Counted from the stretch's first letter, positions 29,773-38,829 are shown. The stretch: 64,000 nucleotides of DNA from Eubacteriales bacterium (GCA_029974035.1 JARKQG010000042.1:81152-145151), one strand, 5' to 3'. Numbers and translations: made by a program. Notes: generated from the letters alone by a model not told the origin.

Positions 29773-30737
29773 CAGGCCCACCACATCTCGGCGGTGCCCT
29801 CGAAGATCATCACGTTCTTCAGCATTTCAATGGCCTTTTGCAGGCCCTCGCTCTGGGACATCAGGCTGTCCTCGTGTTCAATGGAAATGGCGCCGTCGTA
29901 GCCCACCATGCGCAGCGCGCTCATCATGTCCTTCCACACCTGATGGTTGTGACCGTACCCTACGGAGCGGAAGATCCAGGAGCGGTTGATCTCATCGGCG
30001 TAGTGCTTCGTATCCAGCACGCCGGTCACGGCGGTGTTGTACGGATCAATCTTGGTGTCCTTCGCGTGGAAGAAGTAGATTGCCCTGCCCAGCTTCCTGA
30101 TGGCGGCCACCGGGTCGATGCCCTGCCAGAACAGATGGCTGGGGTCCAGGTTGGCGCCGATGATGTCGCCCACCGCTTCGCGGATGCGAAGCAGCGAATC
30201 CGGATTGTACACGCAGAAGCCCGGGTGCATTTCAAAGGCGATCTTCTTGACGCCGTGGGCCTTGACAAACTCGACTTCCTTCTTCCAGTAGGGGATAAGC
30301 ACCTGCTCCCACTGATATTTCAGGATGTCGGAAAAATCGTCCGGCCAAGGGCAGGTGACCCAGTTGGGCGTCCTGTCCTCCGGAGAACCGCCCGGGCAGC
30401 CGGAAAAGGTGACGACGGTGTCCACGCCCAGCTTTTCCGCCAGCAGCACCGCGTCCTCAAAGTCCTCGTGGAACCGCTGCGCCACCGCCTTGTCCGGATG
30501 CACAGGGTTTCCGTGGGTGGACAGCGCCGCGATTTCCAGATCGTACTTTTTGAGGGTCTCGGTGAACTTGCGCAGCTTCTCGGCGTCGGCCAGCAGCTCG
30601 CGCGGATTGCAGTGCGCCTTGCCGGGAAAGCCGCCGCAGCCGATTTCCACCGCCTGAACGCCGGACTCCGCCAGATACCTCAGCGCATCGTCAAGGGGAC
30701 GGTCCTGCAATACGACGGCAAACACACTCAGCTTCAT
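29772..30737 (-). CDS. Sugar phosphate isomerase/epimerase-like TIM-barrel protein
   Basis: The 321-residue protein has the xylose-isomerase-like TIM-barrel fold (PF01261). Probable metal-binding and catalytic acidic residues lie in the usual strand ends: AVEIGCGG, AFEMHPG, ANLDPSHL, FHAKD and ISIEHED. The ordered E-D-H-E series matches family members such as IolE/IolI and tagatose epimerases. The substrate cannot be told; a polyol or sugar is likely. The start is ATG 30737 behind AAGGAGGT. It is expressed from a near-consensus promoter with an inverted repeat over the -35, and coupled to the downstream zincin. It is not near an obvious catabolic operon. Confidence 0.88.
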   Translation of the reverse strand: MKLSVFAVVLQDRPLDDALRYLAESGVQAVEIGCGGFPGKAHCNPRELLADAEKLRKFTETLKKYDLEIAALSTHGNPVHPDKAVAQRFHEDFEDAVLLAEKLGVDTVVTFSGCPGGSPEDRTPNWVTCPWPDDFSDILKYQWEQVLIPYWKKEVEFVKAHGVKKIAFEMHPGFCVYNPDSLLRIREAVGDIIGANLDPSHLFWQGIDPVAAIRKLGRAIYFFHAKDTKIDPYNTAVTGVLDTKHYADEINRSWIFRSVGYGHNHQVWKDMMSALRMVGYDGAISIEHEDSLMSQSEGLQKAIEMLKNVMIFEGTAEMWWA

Positions 30738-30776
30738 GAGAGACCTCCTTGTCATCCTTAATACCTCGCAGATACT

Positions 30777-30804
30777 ATTATATACGATTGGGCGGCCCTG
30801 TCAA
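30777..30804 (-). promoter_or_regulatory. Sigma-A promoter of the isomerase-like gene, with inverted repeat
   Basis: On the minus strand TTGACA (30804-30799) and TATAAT (30782-30777) are separated by 16 bp; both boxes match consensus exactly. A perfect inverted repeat, CGATTG (30785-30790) and CAATCG (30802-30807), spans the spacer and -35 and is a candidate repressor operator. Confidence 0.85.
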
Positions 30805-30857
30805 TCGCGTCAGGAAACGTTTCCGAAATTCGCCGCGCGGGGCCGTGCCAGCCCGGC

Positions 30858-30886
30858 TTGCACAATATGCCCGCGGGCGGTATAAT
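30858..30886 (+). promoter_or_regulatory. Sigma-A promoter of the polytopic membrane protein gene
   Basis: TTGCAC (30858-30863), a 17-bp spacer and TATAAT (30881-30886) lie 31 bp upstream of the ATG at 30917. This promoter diverges from the isomerase promoter. Confidence 0.75.
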
Positions 30887-30916
30887 GGTCTGGATCACTC
30901 GGCTTCGGAGGTTCGG

Positions 30917-32881
30917 ATGGGTTTTTGGGTGCTGGCGGCGTTTCTGGGTTTGGGCGTGGTGGCGGCGGAGGGGCTGTTTTGCGACAGACCGCGCGCCACG
31001 CGGCTGTACCTTGGGCTGACGATGGGGCTCATCATGATGATGTGGCTGCCGTCTCTGTGGGCGTTTGCGTTCCAATTCACCAAAGCCGCCCAGTGGTGGG
31101 CGCTGGGGAGCGCGGGGGTGATCTCCGCCGCGCTGTACTTGTCCTCGAGGCCCTGGCGCGCGGGGCGGCCCCGCCAGACCGGCATGCCCTCCGGGCTGAT
31201 GCTGCTGATTGTCCCGCTGTTTTTCTTTTCTTTCTACCTTCAATACACCCATATCCTCAGGCCGGTCGATGGTGCGATGAACGTGGGTCAATCCACCTAT
31301 GGCGATCTCAGCCTGCACCTGGGCATTGCCACGGGGCTTCGGAACGCGGCCTATCCGCCGGAATACACGCTGCTCCCCGGCACCATGCTGGGGTACCCGT
31401 TTTTATCGGACGCGATGGTGACGACGATGTTGCTCTTCGGCGCTCCGCTCCGCTGGGCGTTCATCGTGACGGGCACGCTGATGATGGGGCTGGTGTACTG
31501 GGGATTTCTGCTGCTCTCGTGGGAGCTGACGGGGAGCCGCCGGGCGACGGCGATCGCGTTTTTTCTGATGTTTCTTAACGGCGGACTGGGCTTTTTCTAC
31601 ACCTTTGACGGCGCCTTCCGGACCGGGTGGTCGGGGCTTAAAAACGCGCTTTTCGGTTTTTATCAGACGCCCACCAACATGCCGGATCTCAACCTGCGCT
31701 GGGTCAACGTGATCGCGGACCTGATGATCCCCCAGCGCACGCTGCTGGCGGGATGGACGGTGGTGATCCCCGCGCTGATGCTGCTGGCGCAAGCGGTCAA
31801 CCGTCGTGTGGTGACCACGCTGAAGGGAGAGGACGGGCCGATTTCCATCACGACCCGGCAGGACGGAACCATCCGGGACTATGCAGTTCTGGGCGTCTGG
31901 GCCGGGCTGATGCCCATGATTCACACCCATTCCTTTCTGGCGCTGGGGCTTGTCAGCCTGGGTGAGATGGGGTATCTCATGGCAAAGACCGGGCAGAAGG
32001 CCGCGGTGTTCAGGCGGTTTGCCCTCTACGGCGCGCTGGCGCTGGCGCTGGCGCTGCCGCAGCTGATCACCTGGACGTTCCCGCAGACGACGGGCGGCGG
32101 ATCGCTGAAGCTCCACTTCAACTGGGTCAACAACGATGGCGGGCTGATTGACGGCTGGCTGTGGTTCTGGGTCAAGAACGTCGGGCCGGTGTTTCTTTTG
32201 TTCCTGCCGGCGGCGCTGTCGGGCGGGCGGCGGGTCCGGGCGCTGTCCGTCGGCGCGCTGGCGGTCTTTGTCGCGGCGGAGATGGTCCTCTTTCAGCCCA
32301 ACCCCTACGACAACAACAAGCTGTTTTACGTGGCCTTTATCCTGATGCTGCCGGTGGCGGCGGCCTATGTGGAGAAAATTTGGGACCGGCTCTCCGGCGT
32401 CCGGGGCCGCGCGCTGCTTCTGGGGGCGTTTATGGTCGTTTCCACGCTGTCGGGCGTGGTGACCCTCGCGCGGGAGGCGATTTCGGACTACGAGCTCTTC
32501 GGCGCGGACCAGGTTGAAGCCGCCGGCGCCATCGAGGCGGGCGCACCGGAAGACGCGGTGTTTTTGACCGGCGGGCAGCACAACAACCCCGTGGCGGCGC
32601 TGGCGGGCCAGAGACTGGTCTGCGGCACAGGCACGTATCTCTACTTCCACGGCGTGGACTATAGCCGTCAGCAGCAGGCCGCGCGATCCATGTACGAAGC
32701 GCCCGCGGCGTCCGCCGCGCTCTTTGCGCGGTACGGCGTGGATTATATCTACGTCTCCGGCTACGAGCGTTCGGACTACGCCGTCGACGAGGATTATTTC
32801 CGCGCCCACTATCCGGTGTGGTTTGAAAATGGCGGGGTGACGGTCTACGCCGTGTCCGCCCGGGCGCGCGGGGCCGGCTAA
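30917..32881 (+). CDS. Large polytopic membrane protein, possibly GT-C-type glycosyltransferase
   Basis: The start is ATG 30917 behind GGAGG at 30907; in-frame upstream codons overlap the promoter. The product of 654 residues has about 11-13 hydrophobic segments from the N-terminus to about residue 525, then a soluble C-terminal domain of about 130 residues. A long extracytoplasmic loop after the third or fourth segment includes GDLSLHLGIATGLRN, and a later loop has a W/D-rich segment. A loop with acidic residues early in a multi-spanning protein plus a soluble C-terminus is the GT-C glycosyltransferase/mannosyltransferase layout, which uses lipid-linked sugars at the outer membrane face. That assignment is inference only; the family was not recognised from a specific motif. 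Confidence 0.6.
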   Translation: MGFWVLAAFLGLGVVAAEGLFCDRPRATRLYLGLTMGLIMMMWLPSLWAFAFQFTKAAQWWALGSAGVISAALYLSSRPWRAGRPRQTGMPSGLMLLIVPLFFFSFYLQYTHILRPVDGAMNVGQSTYGDLSLHLGIATGLRNAAYPPEYTLLPGTMLGYPFLSDAMVTTMLLFGAPLRWAFIVTGTLMMGLVYWGFLLLSWELTGSRRATAIAFFLMFLNGGLGFFYTFDGAFRTGWSGLKNALFGFYQTPTNMPDLNLRWVNVIADLMIPQRTLLAGWTVVIPALMLLAQAVNRRVVTTLKGEDGPISITTRQDGTIRDYAVLGVWAGLMPMIHTHSFLALGLVSLGEMGYLMAKTGQKAAVFRRFALYGALALALALPQLITWTFPQTTGGGSLKLHFNWVNNDGGLIDGWLWFWVKNVGPVFLLFLPAALSGGRRVRALSVGALAVFVAAEMVLFQPNPYDNNKLFYVAFILMLPVAAAYVEKIWDRLSGVRGRALLLGAFMVVSTLSGVVTLAREAISDYELFGADQVEAAGAIEAGAPEDAVFLTGGQHNNPVAALAGQRLVCGTGTYLYFHGVDYSRQQQAARSMYEAPAASAALFARYGVDYIYVSGYERSDYAVDEDYFRAHYPVWFENGGVTVYAVSARARGAG

Positions 32882-32883
32882 TT

Positions 32884-32901
32884 TTGCCCGCTCCCGGGCA
32901 A
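32884..32901 (+). terminator. Small hairpin after the membrane protein gene
   Basis: TTGCCCG, loop CTCC, CGGGCAA begins 2 bp after the stop codon and is followed by CTTTCG. It is short and has only a weak T-run, so it may be a leaky terminator before the lipoprotein gene. Confidence 0.35.
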
Positions 32902-32985
32902 CTTTCGCCCGGCTCCCTTCGTCCTATTACCGAAAGAAATGGAAAAACAGGGAACGCTCACGCAACCAAGCGGGGAGGATTCGAT

Positions 32986-35394
32986 ATGCGCACGACCAAA
33001 TGGATCAAATGGGCGGCGGTCGGGCTTTTGGCGGCCCTTCTGGCCGGCTGCTCGTCGACGCCCGACAGCGTGGAAGACCCGCTGTCCTTTGACGTCGATG
33101 CGCAGCTGCCCTTTGTGACCGCCGCGCCGGAGGCGGTGGCCGAAACGCCGACGCCCCAGCCCACCGCACCCTGGGATACCTCCGCGCCCACGCAGGACTG
33201 GCAGAACGACCATTCCGCAGACCTGGGCGATCCCTCGACGGACAATGTCAACGACACCACCGTGGTCTATCAGCAGCTCTCCACCGGGGACAGCGGATCG
33301 GATGTCGAAAAGCTTCAGCAGCGGCTCAAGGAGCTGAAATACTATACCGGCGCGGTGGACGGCCGCTACGGCTCGTCCATGACCACCGCGGTCAAGCGGT
33401 TCCAGTCCGCGCTGGGTCTGGATACCACCGGCATCGCCACCGCGAACCTGCAGCGGATGATCTACTCCTCCGCCGCGCCCACCTACACCGGCAATTCCTT
33501 TACCGACACCGACAACACCATCTCCTTCGGCGACACCGACGATCAGGACTACGGAGCGACGCCCACGAAGAAGCCCTCGTCGTCGAGTTCTTCCGGCTCG
33601 TCGTCCGGTTCATCTTCTTCCGGATCGTCTTCCAGCAGTTCCGGTTACGTTTCCCTCAGCTACGGCGACACCGGCACCAGGGTTCGCAACCTTCAGTCCA
33701 GCCTGAAGACGCTGGGCTACTACAACGGCGCCGTGGACGGCGTGTACGGCTCGGGTACTGTGGCCGCGGTGAAGCGGTTTGAAAAAGCCTACGGCAAGAC
33801 GCAGACGGGCATCGCCACGGCGGCGCTGCAGACCAAGCTCTTCTCCGGCGATGCCAAGCGGTACGCGGAGCCCACGCCCGCGCCGGCGCAGGGGACCTCC
33901 TACGAGACGCTGTCGCCCGGCGACACGGGCACCCGCGTCAAGCAGCTTCAGCAGCGGCTGAAGGAGCTGGGCTACTTCACCGCCAACGTCGGCGGCAACT
34001 ACCTTACCGAGACCACCAAGGCCGTCAAGTCCTTCCAGGATGCGCTGGGTCTGGAAACCACGGGCGTGGCCACCGCTTCGCTGCAGCGCAAGCTCTTTGC
34101 CTCCAGCGCCCCGGCCAATACCCGGAATACCGCCAGCTATGTGAAGCTTCAAAAGAACGATACCGGCGCCTGGGTGACCGCGCTGCAGAACCGGCTGAAG
34201 GAACTGGGCTACCTGAGAAGCTCCGTCGACGGCGTGTACGGCTCCTCCACGGCCGCCGCGGTCAAGCTGTTTGAGCAGGCCTATGGCAAGACGCAGACGG
34301 GCGTGGCCACCGTGTCGCTGCAAAAGACGCTCTACTCCGGCGACGCCAAGCCCTACACCAAGCCGACGCCCACCCCGGAGCCGGAGTACATCGAGCTCCG
34401 CCAGGGCGACAAGGGCCTTCGCGTGATGGCGCTGCAGAACCGCCTGATGCAGCTGGGCTATTTCTCCGGCGATGTGGACGGCGACTACGGATCCTCCACC
34501 GCCAGCGCCATCAGGCGCTTTGAAAAGGCCTATGGCAAGACGCAGACGGGCGTGGCCACCGTGTCGCTGCAAAAGACGCTGTTCTCCGATTCCGCCAAGC
34601 CCTACGAGGGGTCCGCGACGGCGACTCCGGAGCCCGAATACGTGGAACTCAAGCCCGGCAACACCGGCTCCCGCGTGAAAAAGCTGCAGACCCGCCTCAA
34701 GGAACTGGGTTACTTTGACGGGGACATCGGCGGCAACTATCTGGAAAAGACCACCAAGGCCGTCAAGCTGTTCCAGCGCGCCTACGGCAAGGAGGAGACG
34801 GGCGTGGCCACCGTGTCGCTGCAAAAGACGCTGTTCTCCGATTCCGCCAAGCCCTACGAGGGGTCCGTGACGGCGACTTCGGAGCCGGAGTATGTATCGC
34901 TCAAGCCGGGCGACAGCGGTTCCCGCGTGAAAAAGCTGCAGACCCGCCTCAAGGAGCTGGGCTACTTCAGCGGCAACATCGGCGGCAATTACGGCGAACT
35001 GACCACCGCGGCGGTCAAGCGCTTCCAGAAGAAGATCGGCGCGAATCAGACGGGCAAGGCCACCATCGCTTTGCAGGAGAAGCTCTTTGCCGACGACGCG
35101 CCCGCCTACAAATCCTCCGGCGACTCGGACCCGGATACCGGAACGACCCTCAAGGTGGGCTCCACCGGCGAGCAGGTGAAACTTTTGCAGAACCGGCTGA
35201 TGGAGCTGGGGTACCTGTCGGAGGACAATATATCGCTGGGAAAGTATGAAAAGTCCACCCGCAACGCGGTGATCGACGCCCAGCTCGCCCGGGGCTACGA
35301 ATCCGACGGCACCGCCGATGCCAATTTCCTGGCCTATATCTACTCGGATGAGGCGTTCGACTACATCGCCGCCGAGGAGGAGGAGGGCGGCTGA
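32986..35394 (+). CDS. Lipoprotein with eight peptidoglycan-binding (PG_binding_1-like) repeats
   Basis: The start is ATG 32986 behind GGGGAGGA. The 802-residue product has a lipoprotein signal (hydrophobic stretch ending LLAGC), so it is anchored to the outer face of the membrane. After an acidic, Thr/Pro-rich linker come eight copies of a module of about 60 residues with the pattern (D/N)xGxxVxxLQxRLxELGY, a central xGxYGxxTxxAVKxFQ and a TGxATxxLQxxLFS end. That is the three-helix PGRP-associated peptidoglycan-binding domain. A poly-Ser linker (about 33571-33642) separates modules 1 and 2. The eighth copy is degenerate. No catalytic domain follows, so it is probably a structural tether between membrane and wall. 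Confidence 0.9.
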   Translation: MRTTKWIKWAAVGLLAALLAGCSSTPDSVEDPLSFDVDAQLPFVTAAPEAVAETPTPQPTAPWDTSAPTQDWQNDHSADLGDPSTDNVNDTTVVYQQLSTGDSGSDVEKLQQRLKELKYYTGAVDGRYGSSMTTAVKRFQSALGLDTTGIATANLQRMIYSSAAPTYTGNSFTDTDNTISFGDTDDQDYGATPTKKPSSSSSSGSSSGSSSSGSSSSSSGYVSLSYGDTGTRVRNLQSSLKTLGYYNGAVDGVYGSGTVAAVKRFEKAYGKTQTGIATAALQTKLFSGDAKRYAEPTPAPAQGTSYETLSPGDTGTRVKQLQQRLKELGYFTANVGGNYLTETTKAVKSFQDALGLETTGVATASLQRKLFASSAPANTRNTASYVKLQKNDTGAWVTALQNRLKELGYLRSSVDGVYGSSTAAAVKLFEQAYGKTQTGVATVSLQKTLYSGDAKPYTKPTPTPEPEYIELRQGDKGLRVMALQNRLMQLGYFSGDVDGDYGSSTASAIRRFEKAYGKTQTGVATVSLQKTLFSDSAKPYEGSATATPEPEYVELKPGNTGSRVKKLQTRLKELGYFDGDIGGNYLEKTTKAVKLFQRAYGKEETGVATVSLQKTLFSDSAKPYEGSVTATSEPEYVSLKPGDSGSRVKKLQTRLKELGYFSGNIGGNYGELTTAAVKRFQKKIGANQTGKATIALQEKLFADDAPAYKSSGDSDPDTGTTLKVGSTGEQVKLLQNRLMELGYLSEDNISLGKYEKSTRNAVIDAQLARGYESDGTADANFLAYIYSDEAFDYIAAEEEEGG

Positions 35395-35423
35395 GCCCTT
35401 TCTCCGGAAAGTCCGCCCTTTGA

Positions 35424-35449
35424 CCGCCCGCTTCTGCGGGCGGTTTTTT
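35424..35449 (+). terminator. Rho-independent terminator
   Basis: CCGCCCGC, loop TTCT and GCGGGCGG are followed by six T's, 29 bp after the lipoprotein stop codon. Confidence 0.92.
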
Positions 35450-35460
35450 GATGACGCCAT

Positions 35461-35489
35461 GTTGCCGGAAATCGCGCCGTATGATAAAA
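35461..35489 (+). promoter_or_regulatory. Putative sigma-A promoter of the CorA-like gene
   Basis: TTGCCG (35461-35466), a 17-bp spacer and TAAAAT (35484-35489) lie just after the terminator and 43 bp before the ATG at 35533. Confidence 0.6.
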
Positions 35490-35532
35490 TATGCGGGGGC
35501 CGCGCCCTCCGGCGCGGGGTGGGAGGCGAACC

Positions 35533-36384
35533 ATGCTGTCCATGATGCTCCTTGACGACCGGGCGGGGATTGCCGCACGCTTTCCCGGCTTTTACGCCGG
35601 GCACATCCTTTCCGGCCAGCTGGACCATTTTGAGTGTCACCGGGATGTGAACCTGATGTCCTTCGACTGGTACGACCTGCGCCGGCCGCTGGAAAAACCC
35701 CGCCGCGTGGTGATCTACTTTGACGCGCAGGATCTGGTGATGCTGTTTGAAAACCAGGCCGCGCTGGACGAAGCCTCCGCGCGCATGGCGCGATCGCCGG
35801 ACGATGAGCCCATCGCCCAGCAATCCGGCGAACAGGCGCTGTACCGCTTCTTTTACGAACTGATCCGCCCGGACAGCGAGCAGCTGGAGGCGCTGGAGGA
35901 AGAAGTCATCGCCGCGGAGGACGCCATCCTGTCCCCGCAGAAAAAGCAGATGGGTCAGTTGTTCGCCCGCTTCCGGCGCACGCTTTTCGTGTTCAAGCGG
36001 TATTACGAACAGCTTGGCACGATCTTTGACGGGCTGGTGGAAAACGACAACCGGTTGATCGGGGAGGAGAGCCTGCGGCACTTCGTGATCCTCAACGGGC
36101 GCATCGACCGATTGTACGAGAACGTGCGCAGTCTGCGGGACTACGTGTCCCAGGTGCGGGAGGCGTATCAGGCGCAGATAGACATCGAGCAGAACAACCT
36201 GATGAAGACGTTTACCGTCATCACGGCCATCTTCCTGCCGCTGTCGCTTCTGGTGGGCTGGTACGGGATGAACCTCAAAATGCCGGAATTTGAATGGGCG
36301 TACGGCTACGCTTTTGTGATCGTGCTGAGCGCGGCGATCGTATTCGCCTCGGTCCGTGAATTCAAAAAGCGCAGGTGGCTGTAA
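35533..36384 (+). CDS. CorA-family divalent cation transporter
   Basis: The 283-residue protein (ATG 35533, GGGAGG upstream) has the CorA layout: a long soluble cytoplasmic domain ending in a continuous stalk helix, then two C-terminal membrane helices. The first ends in the diagnostic GMN motif (WYGMNLKMPE), which forms the selectivity filter. A basic KKRRWL tail follows the second. The N-terminal domain is somewhat shorter than in typical 315-residue CorA. It would assemble as a pentamer and carry Mg2+ (or Co2+/Ni2+) into the cell. No M-box or other metal riboswitch was seen in its short leader. Confidence 0.92.
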   Translation: MLSMMLLDDRAGIAARFPGFYAGHILSGQLDHFECHRDVNLMSFDWYDLRRPLEKPRRVVIYFDAQDLVMLFENQAALDEASARMARSPDDEPIAQQSGEQALYRFFYELIRPDSEQLEALEEEVIAAEDAILSPQKKQMGQLFARFRRTLFVFKRYYEQLGTIFDGLVENDNRLIGEESLRHFVILNGRIDRLYENVRSLRDYVSQVREAYQAQIDIEQNNLMKTFTVITAIFLPLSLLVGWYGMNLKMPEFEWAYGYAFVIVLSAAIVFASVREFKKRRWL

Positions 36385-36387
36385 AGG

Positions 36388-36422
36388 CGCGCCGCGCGTG
36401 CAGGGCACGCGCGGCGCGTTTT
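36388..36422 (+). terminator. Rho-independent terminator, 14-bp stem
   Basis: A perfect 14-bp GC stem (36388-36401 with 36405-36418) has a three-base loop and ends in TTTT. It starts 3 bp after the CorA stop, between convergent genes. Confidence 0.88.
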
Positions 36423-36434
36423 GGGGCGGGAAAG

Positions 36435-36791
36435 TCAGCGGGTCAGGAACGAAACCAGCATCGGCGTCAGGTACAGCGCCAGCGCCAGCGTCGCCAGCAC
36501 CGCCACGCCCCATATCCACACCAGCACGCGGCTGATCTTCAAAAAGGCGCCGTGATCGCGACGGCGGCGCTCGTAGGGGCGGCGAAACTTGATCCTGAAC
36601 AGCAGGTGCGCGATGCCGGGGACCAGCGAAACCACCATGATGATCGCGCCCAGGCCCAAAATGCCGTAGTTCATCGACAGGTTCGGAAACTGCACCGGAT
36701 TCATCGCGAGGAAGGCGCCCAGGCCCATCGCCAGGAGCGCGATGACCGCCATCAGTCCGGCGGCAAAACCGAGAATTCTCGTCGTCTTCAT
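36435..36791 (-). CDS. Small integral membrane protein, unknown function
   Basis: The 118-residue protein starts at ATG 36791 behind GGAGGAAC. It has three predicted membrane helices (about residues 5-29, 41-62 and 87-112). A strongly basic cytoplasmic loop between the second and third (RRPYERRRRDHG) orients the protein by the positive-inside rule. I recognise no family. It is transcribed alone, with a TATAAT on the minus strand at 36854-36849 but no clear -35 box, and is convergent with the CorA gene. Confidence 0.75.
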   Translation of the reverse strand: MKTTRILGFAAGLMAVIALLAMGLGAFLAMNPVQFPNLSMNYGILGLGAIIMVVSLVPGIAHLLFRIKFRRPYERRRRDHGAFLKISRVLVWIWGVAVLATLALALYLTPMLVSFLTR

Positions 36792-36924
36792 ATCGTTCCT
36801 CCATCGGAGACCGTCGCGCCCGGGCGTTCGGCCATGCGTCCGGCCTCTATTATACTATATCCGCGGACGCTTGGCGCGAAAATACGGAAGCGCGTTTGTT
36901 AAACTTGCGCGCCGCCCGCCATCA

Positions 36925-38727
36925 TCAGGAGATAAAGTACGACAGCGGCTTGGTGCCCATCAGGCGATTGACGTCCACGTCGCCGCCGACGCCCGGCACG
37001 CTGCCTCGGCTGGAATACTGGTGCAGGTCACAGCGGTAATCGGGCGTCGACTCCACCTGACCGGTGTTGGTGCCGTAGTGGGGAATCCAGATGAAGTCAA
37101 ACTTCGACGTATCCACGCCGTATCGCTTGTAAAGGTTGTTCGCAATGTAGCAGCCCACCTTGCGAACGCCCAGTTCCCGCAGCCGGGCGGCAAAGGCCTC
37201 GATGCTCGCGCCGGTCAGCACATCCTCCTCCGCGTCGTATACGTAAAACAGCGGGTTGTAGGCCTTGGCGACGGAATAGGCCTTTTCCGCCTCCCGCCGC
37301 GCGATTTCCGGCGTGGAAGCCATGCCGTAGTAGTATACGCCGAAGGGAATGCCGTAGCTGAGGCACTTCGCGGCGTATTCCTTAAACCGCGCGTCGATGT
37401 CCATCTCGCCTGCCTTGGAATGGCTTGCGGAATAGGTCACGCCGCAGCGCAGAATGACGAAGGCCACGCTCTTTTGCAGGTTTTTCCAGCTGGATACGTT
37501 GTTCCAGCGGGAGATGTCGATGATGGCGCCGCCCTTGTTGAGCGCCTCCGCCAGCACCGTGACGGTGAAGCTGGCGGTCTTTCCGTTTGCCGTCTTGGCG
37601 CGAATGGTGGTGGTGCCCATGCGTTTTCCGGTCACCACGCCACTTTTTGAAACGGAGGCGACGGACGAATTCGCGCTGGACCACTTGACGGACTGGGACG
37701 CCTTGGCTGGGGAGACGGCGGCGCTGAGCTTCAGCGTCTGCCGGAGCACCACGGTGTGGGCGTCGCCGCGGATTTCGACGGATGCGGCGGCGGGCGGCGT
37801 GACGGTGACCTTGCAACTGCGCTTGACGCCGCCGGAGGTCTTCACGGTGATGGTCGCGCTGCCCGTATTAAGCGCGGTCAGCGTGCCCCCGGATACCTTG
37901 ACAATCTCCGGATGGTCGCTGGACCAGCTCAGGGTGTCGTAAATCGCCGACGACGGGGATACGGCGGCCTTGAGCGCGTAGCTCTTGCCGTAGGCGAGGC
38001 TCAGCTTGGTCTTGGAGAGTGAAACGCGGGACACCGTGGAATGGCTCCTGTACCGCGACGCCAGCCGCGACACGCCGCTTTTCAGCGTGCTGGTCTTGGC
38101 GGAGGAGGAAAAGGTCTGGTAGGGCAGGGCGGAGCCTTTTTTGGAATAGGCGGCGCAAAAGGCCGCAAAGGCCTGGTTGTACTGGGCGCTGGAAACGGCG
38201 CCGCCGTCCACGGTATAGGCGGCCTTTCCCTTTTTCTTGGCGCGGGCCGTGTGCAGCACGGTGGTGAGCTTTGTGGCGGAGCCATCCGCCACAAAGGCCA
38301 GCCGCGTGGTGGTGGTGACGCCCCCGGACACACCGGTGATCGAGATGGACAGACAGGGCTTCAGCGCGCCCGTTGCCCGGAGCGCCAGGGACAGGGAGCG
38401 CACGCCGGCAAATGTGACACCGTCAAAATCGAAGGCGTCCGCCGTCATCTTTGCCACCGCGCCCGAGCGCACCGTGTAGACGCTCAGCCGGCTGTTGCGG
38501 CTCTCGCCCTTGACGGAGGAAAGAAGCAGCATCTCCGGCGTCCCGTCGCCCGTCAGGTCGATCAGCGCCGCGGCGCGCCGCGCCCGGAGCTGGCTCTGCT
38601 GGCTGGAAAGCAGGTTCAGGTACAGCGTTCTCCAGTCCGCCTCCGCGGCCGCGGCGCGGGGGAGGGGCACAAGCACAATCGTCAGGCAAAGCGCCAGAAC
38701 CGCGCAAACCCGCAGGGAGTGTCGCAT
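36925..38727 (-). CDS. Secreted GH25 lysozyme-like protein with two Big2 domains
   Basis: The start is ATG 38727 (AGGTG about 9 nt upstream); product 600 residues. It begins with a signal peptide (MRHSLRVCAVLALCLTIVLV, cleavage near AAA-AEA). A region of about 170 residues resembling an FG-GAP/VCBS-like domain includes AALIDLTGDGTPEMLLL. Two bacterial Ig-like Big2 domains follow (each with an SxSxxxLSLxxG start and a GxxTITVKT or GTTTIRAKT end), then a C-terminal GH25 domain. GH25 marks include DISRWN with the catalytic Asp, FVILRCG, FGVYYYG and YVYDAEED with the second acid. It would cleave peptidoglycan outside the cell. Big2 domains often mediate surface attachment. It is monocistronic, from its own promoter. 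Confidence 0.88.
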   Translation of the reverse strand: MRHSLRVCAVLALCLTIVLVPLPRAAAAEADWRTLYLNLLSSQQSQLRARRAAALIDLTGDGTPEMLLLSSVKGESRNSRLSVYTVRSGAVAKMTADAFDFDGVTFAGVRSLSLALRATGALKPCLSISITGVSGGVTTTTRLAFVADGSATKLTTVLHTARAKKKGKAAYTVDGGAVSSAQYNQAFAAFCAAYSKKGSALPYQTFSSSAKTSTLKSGVSRLASRYRSHSTVSRVSLSKTKLSLAYGKSYALKAAVSPSSAIYDTLSWSSDHPEIVKVSGGTLTALNTGSATITVKTSGGVKRSCKVTVTPPAAASVEIRGDAHTVVLRQTLKLSAAVSPAKASQSVKWSSANSSVASVSKSGVVTGKRMGTTTIRAKTANGKTASFTVTVLAEALNKGGAIIDISRWNNVSSWKNLQKSVAFVILRCGVTYSASHSKAGEMDIDARFKEYAAKCLSYGIPFGVYYYGMASTPEIARREAEKAYSVAKAYNPLFYVYDAEEDVLTGASIEAFAARLRELGVRKVGCYIANNLYKRYGVDTSKFDFIWIPHYGTNTGQVESTPDYRCDLHQYSSRGSVPGVGGDVDVNRLMGTKPLSYFIS

Positions 38728-38764
38728 GCCATCACACCTTTGTAATACTATTCTCATATGTGTA

Positions 38765-38793
38765 ATTCTAATGTAATATATTGGCGCTGTCAA
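38765..38793 (-). promoter_or_regulatory. Sigma-A promoter of the GH25 gene
   Basis: On the minus strand TTGACA (38793-38788), a 17-bp spacer and TAGAAT (38770-38765) give a leader of about 30 nt. Confidence 0.85.
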
Positions 38794-38800
38794 TAGGCGG

Positions 38801-38829
38801 TTGCAATTTGCGCGGGATTATGCGATACT
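38801..38829 (+). promoter_or_regulatory. Putative promoter of the sugar-sensing block
   Basis: TTGCAA (38801-38806), a 17-bp spacer and GATACT (38824-38829). Its -35 box lies only 7 bp from the -35 of the divergent GH25 promoter, so the two polymerases may compete. Confidence 0.6.

Noticed and set aside
30749..30916. N-terminal extension of the polytopic membrane protein from an upstream in-frame start
   Set aside because: It runs through the divergent promoters and is basic, non-conserved-looking sequence. ATG 30917 has a proper ribosome site and begins a hydrophobic helix.
35528..35704. M-box or other magnesium riboswitch for the CorA gene
   Set aside because: Only about 35-45 nt separate promoter and start codon, too short for an M-box, and no conserved elements were seen.
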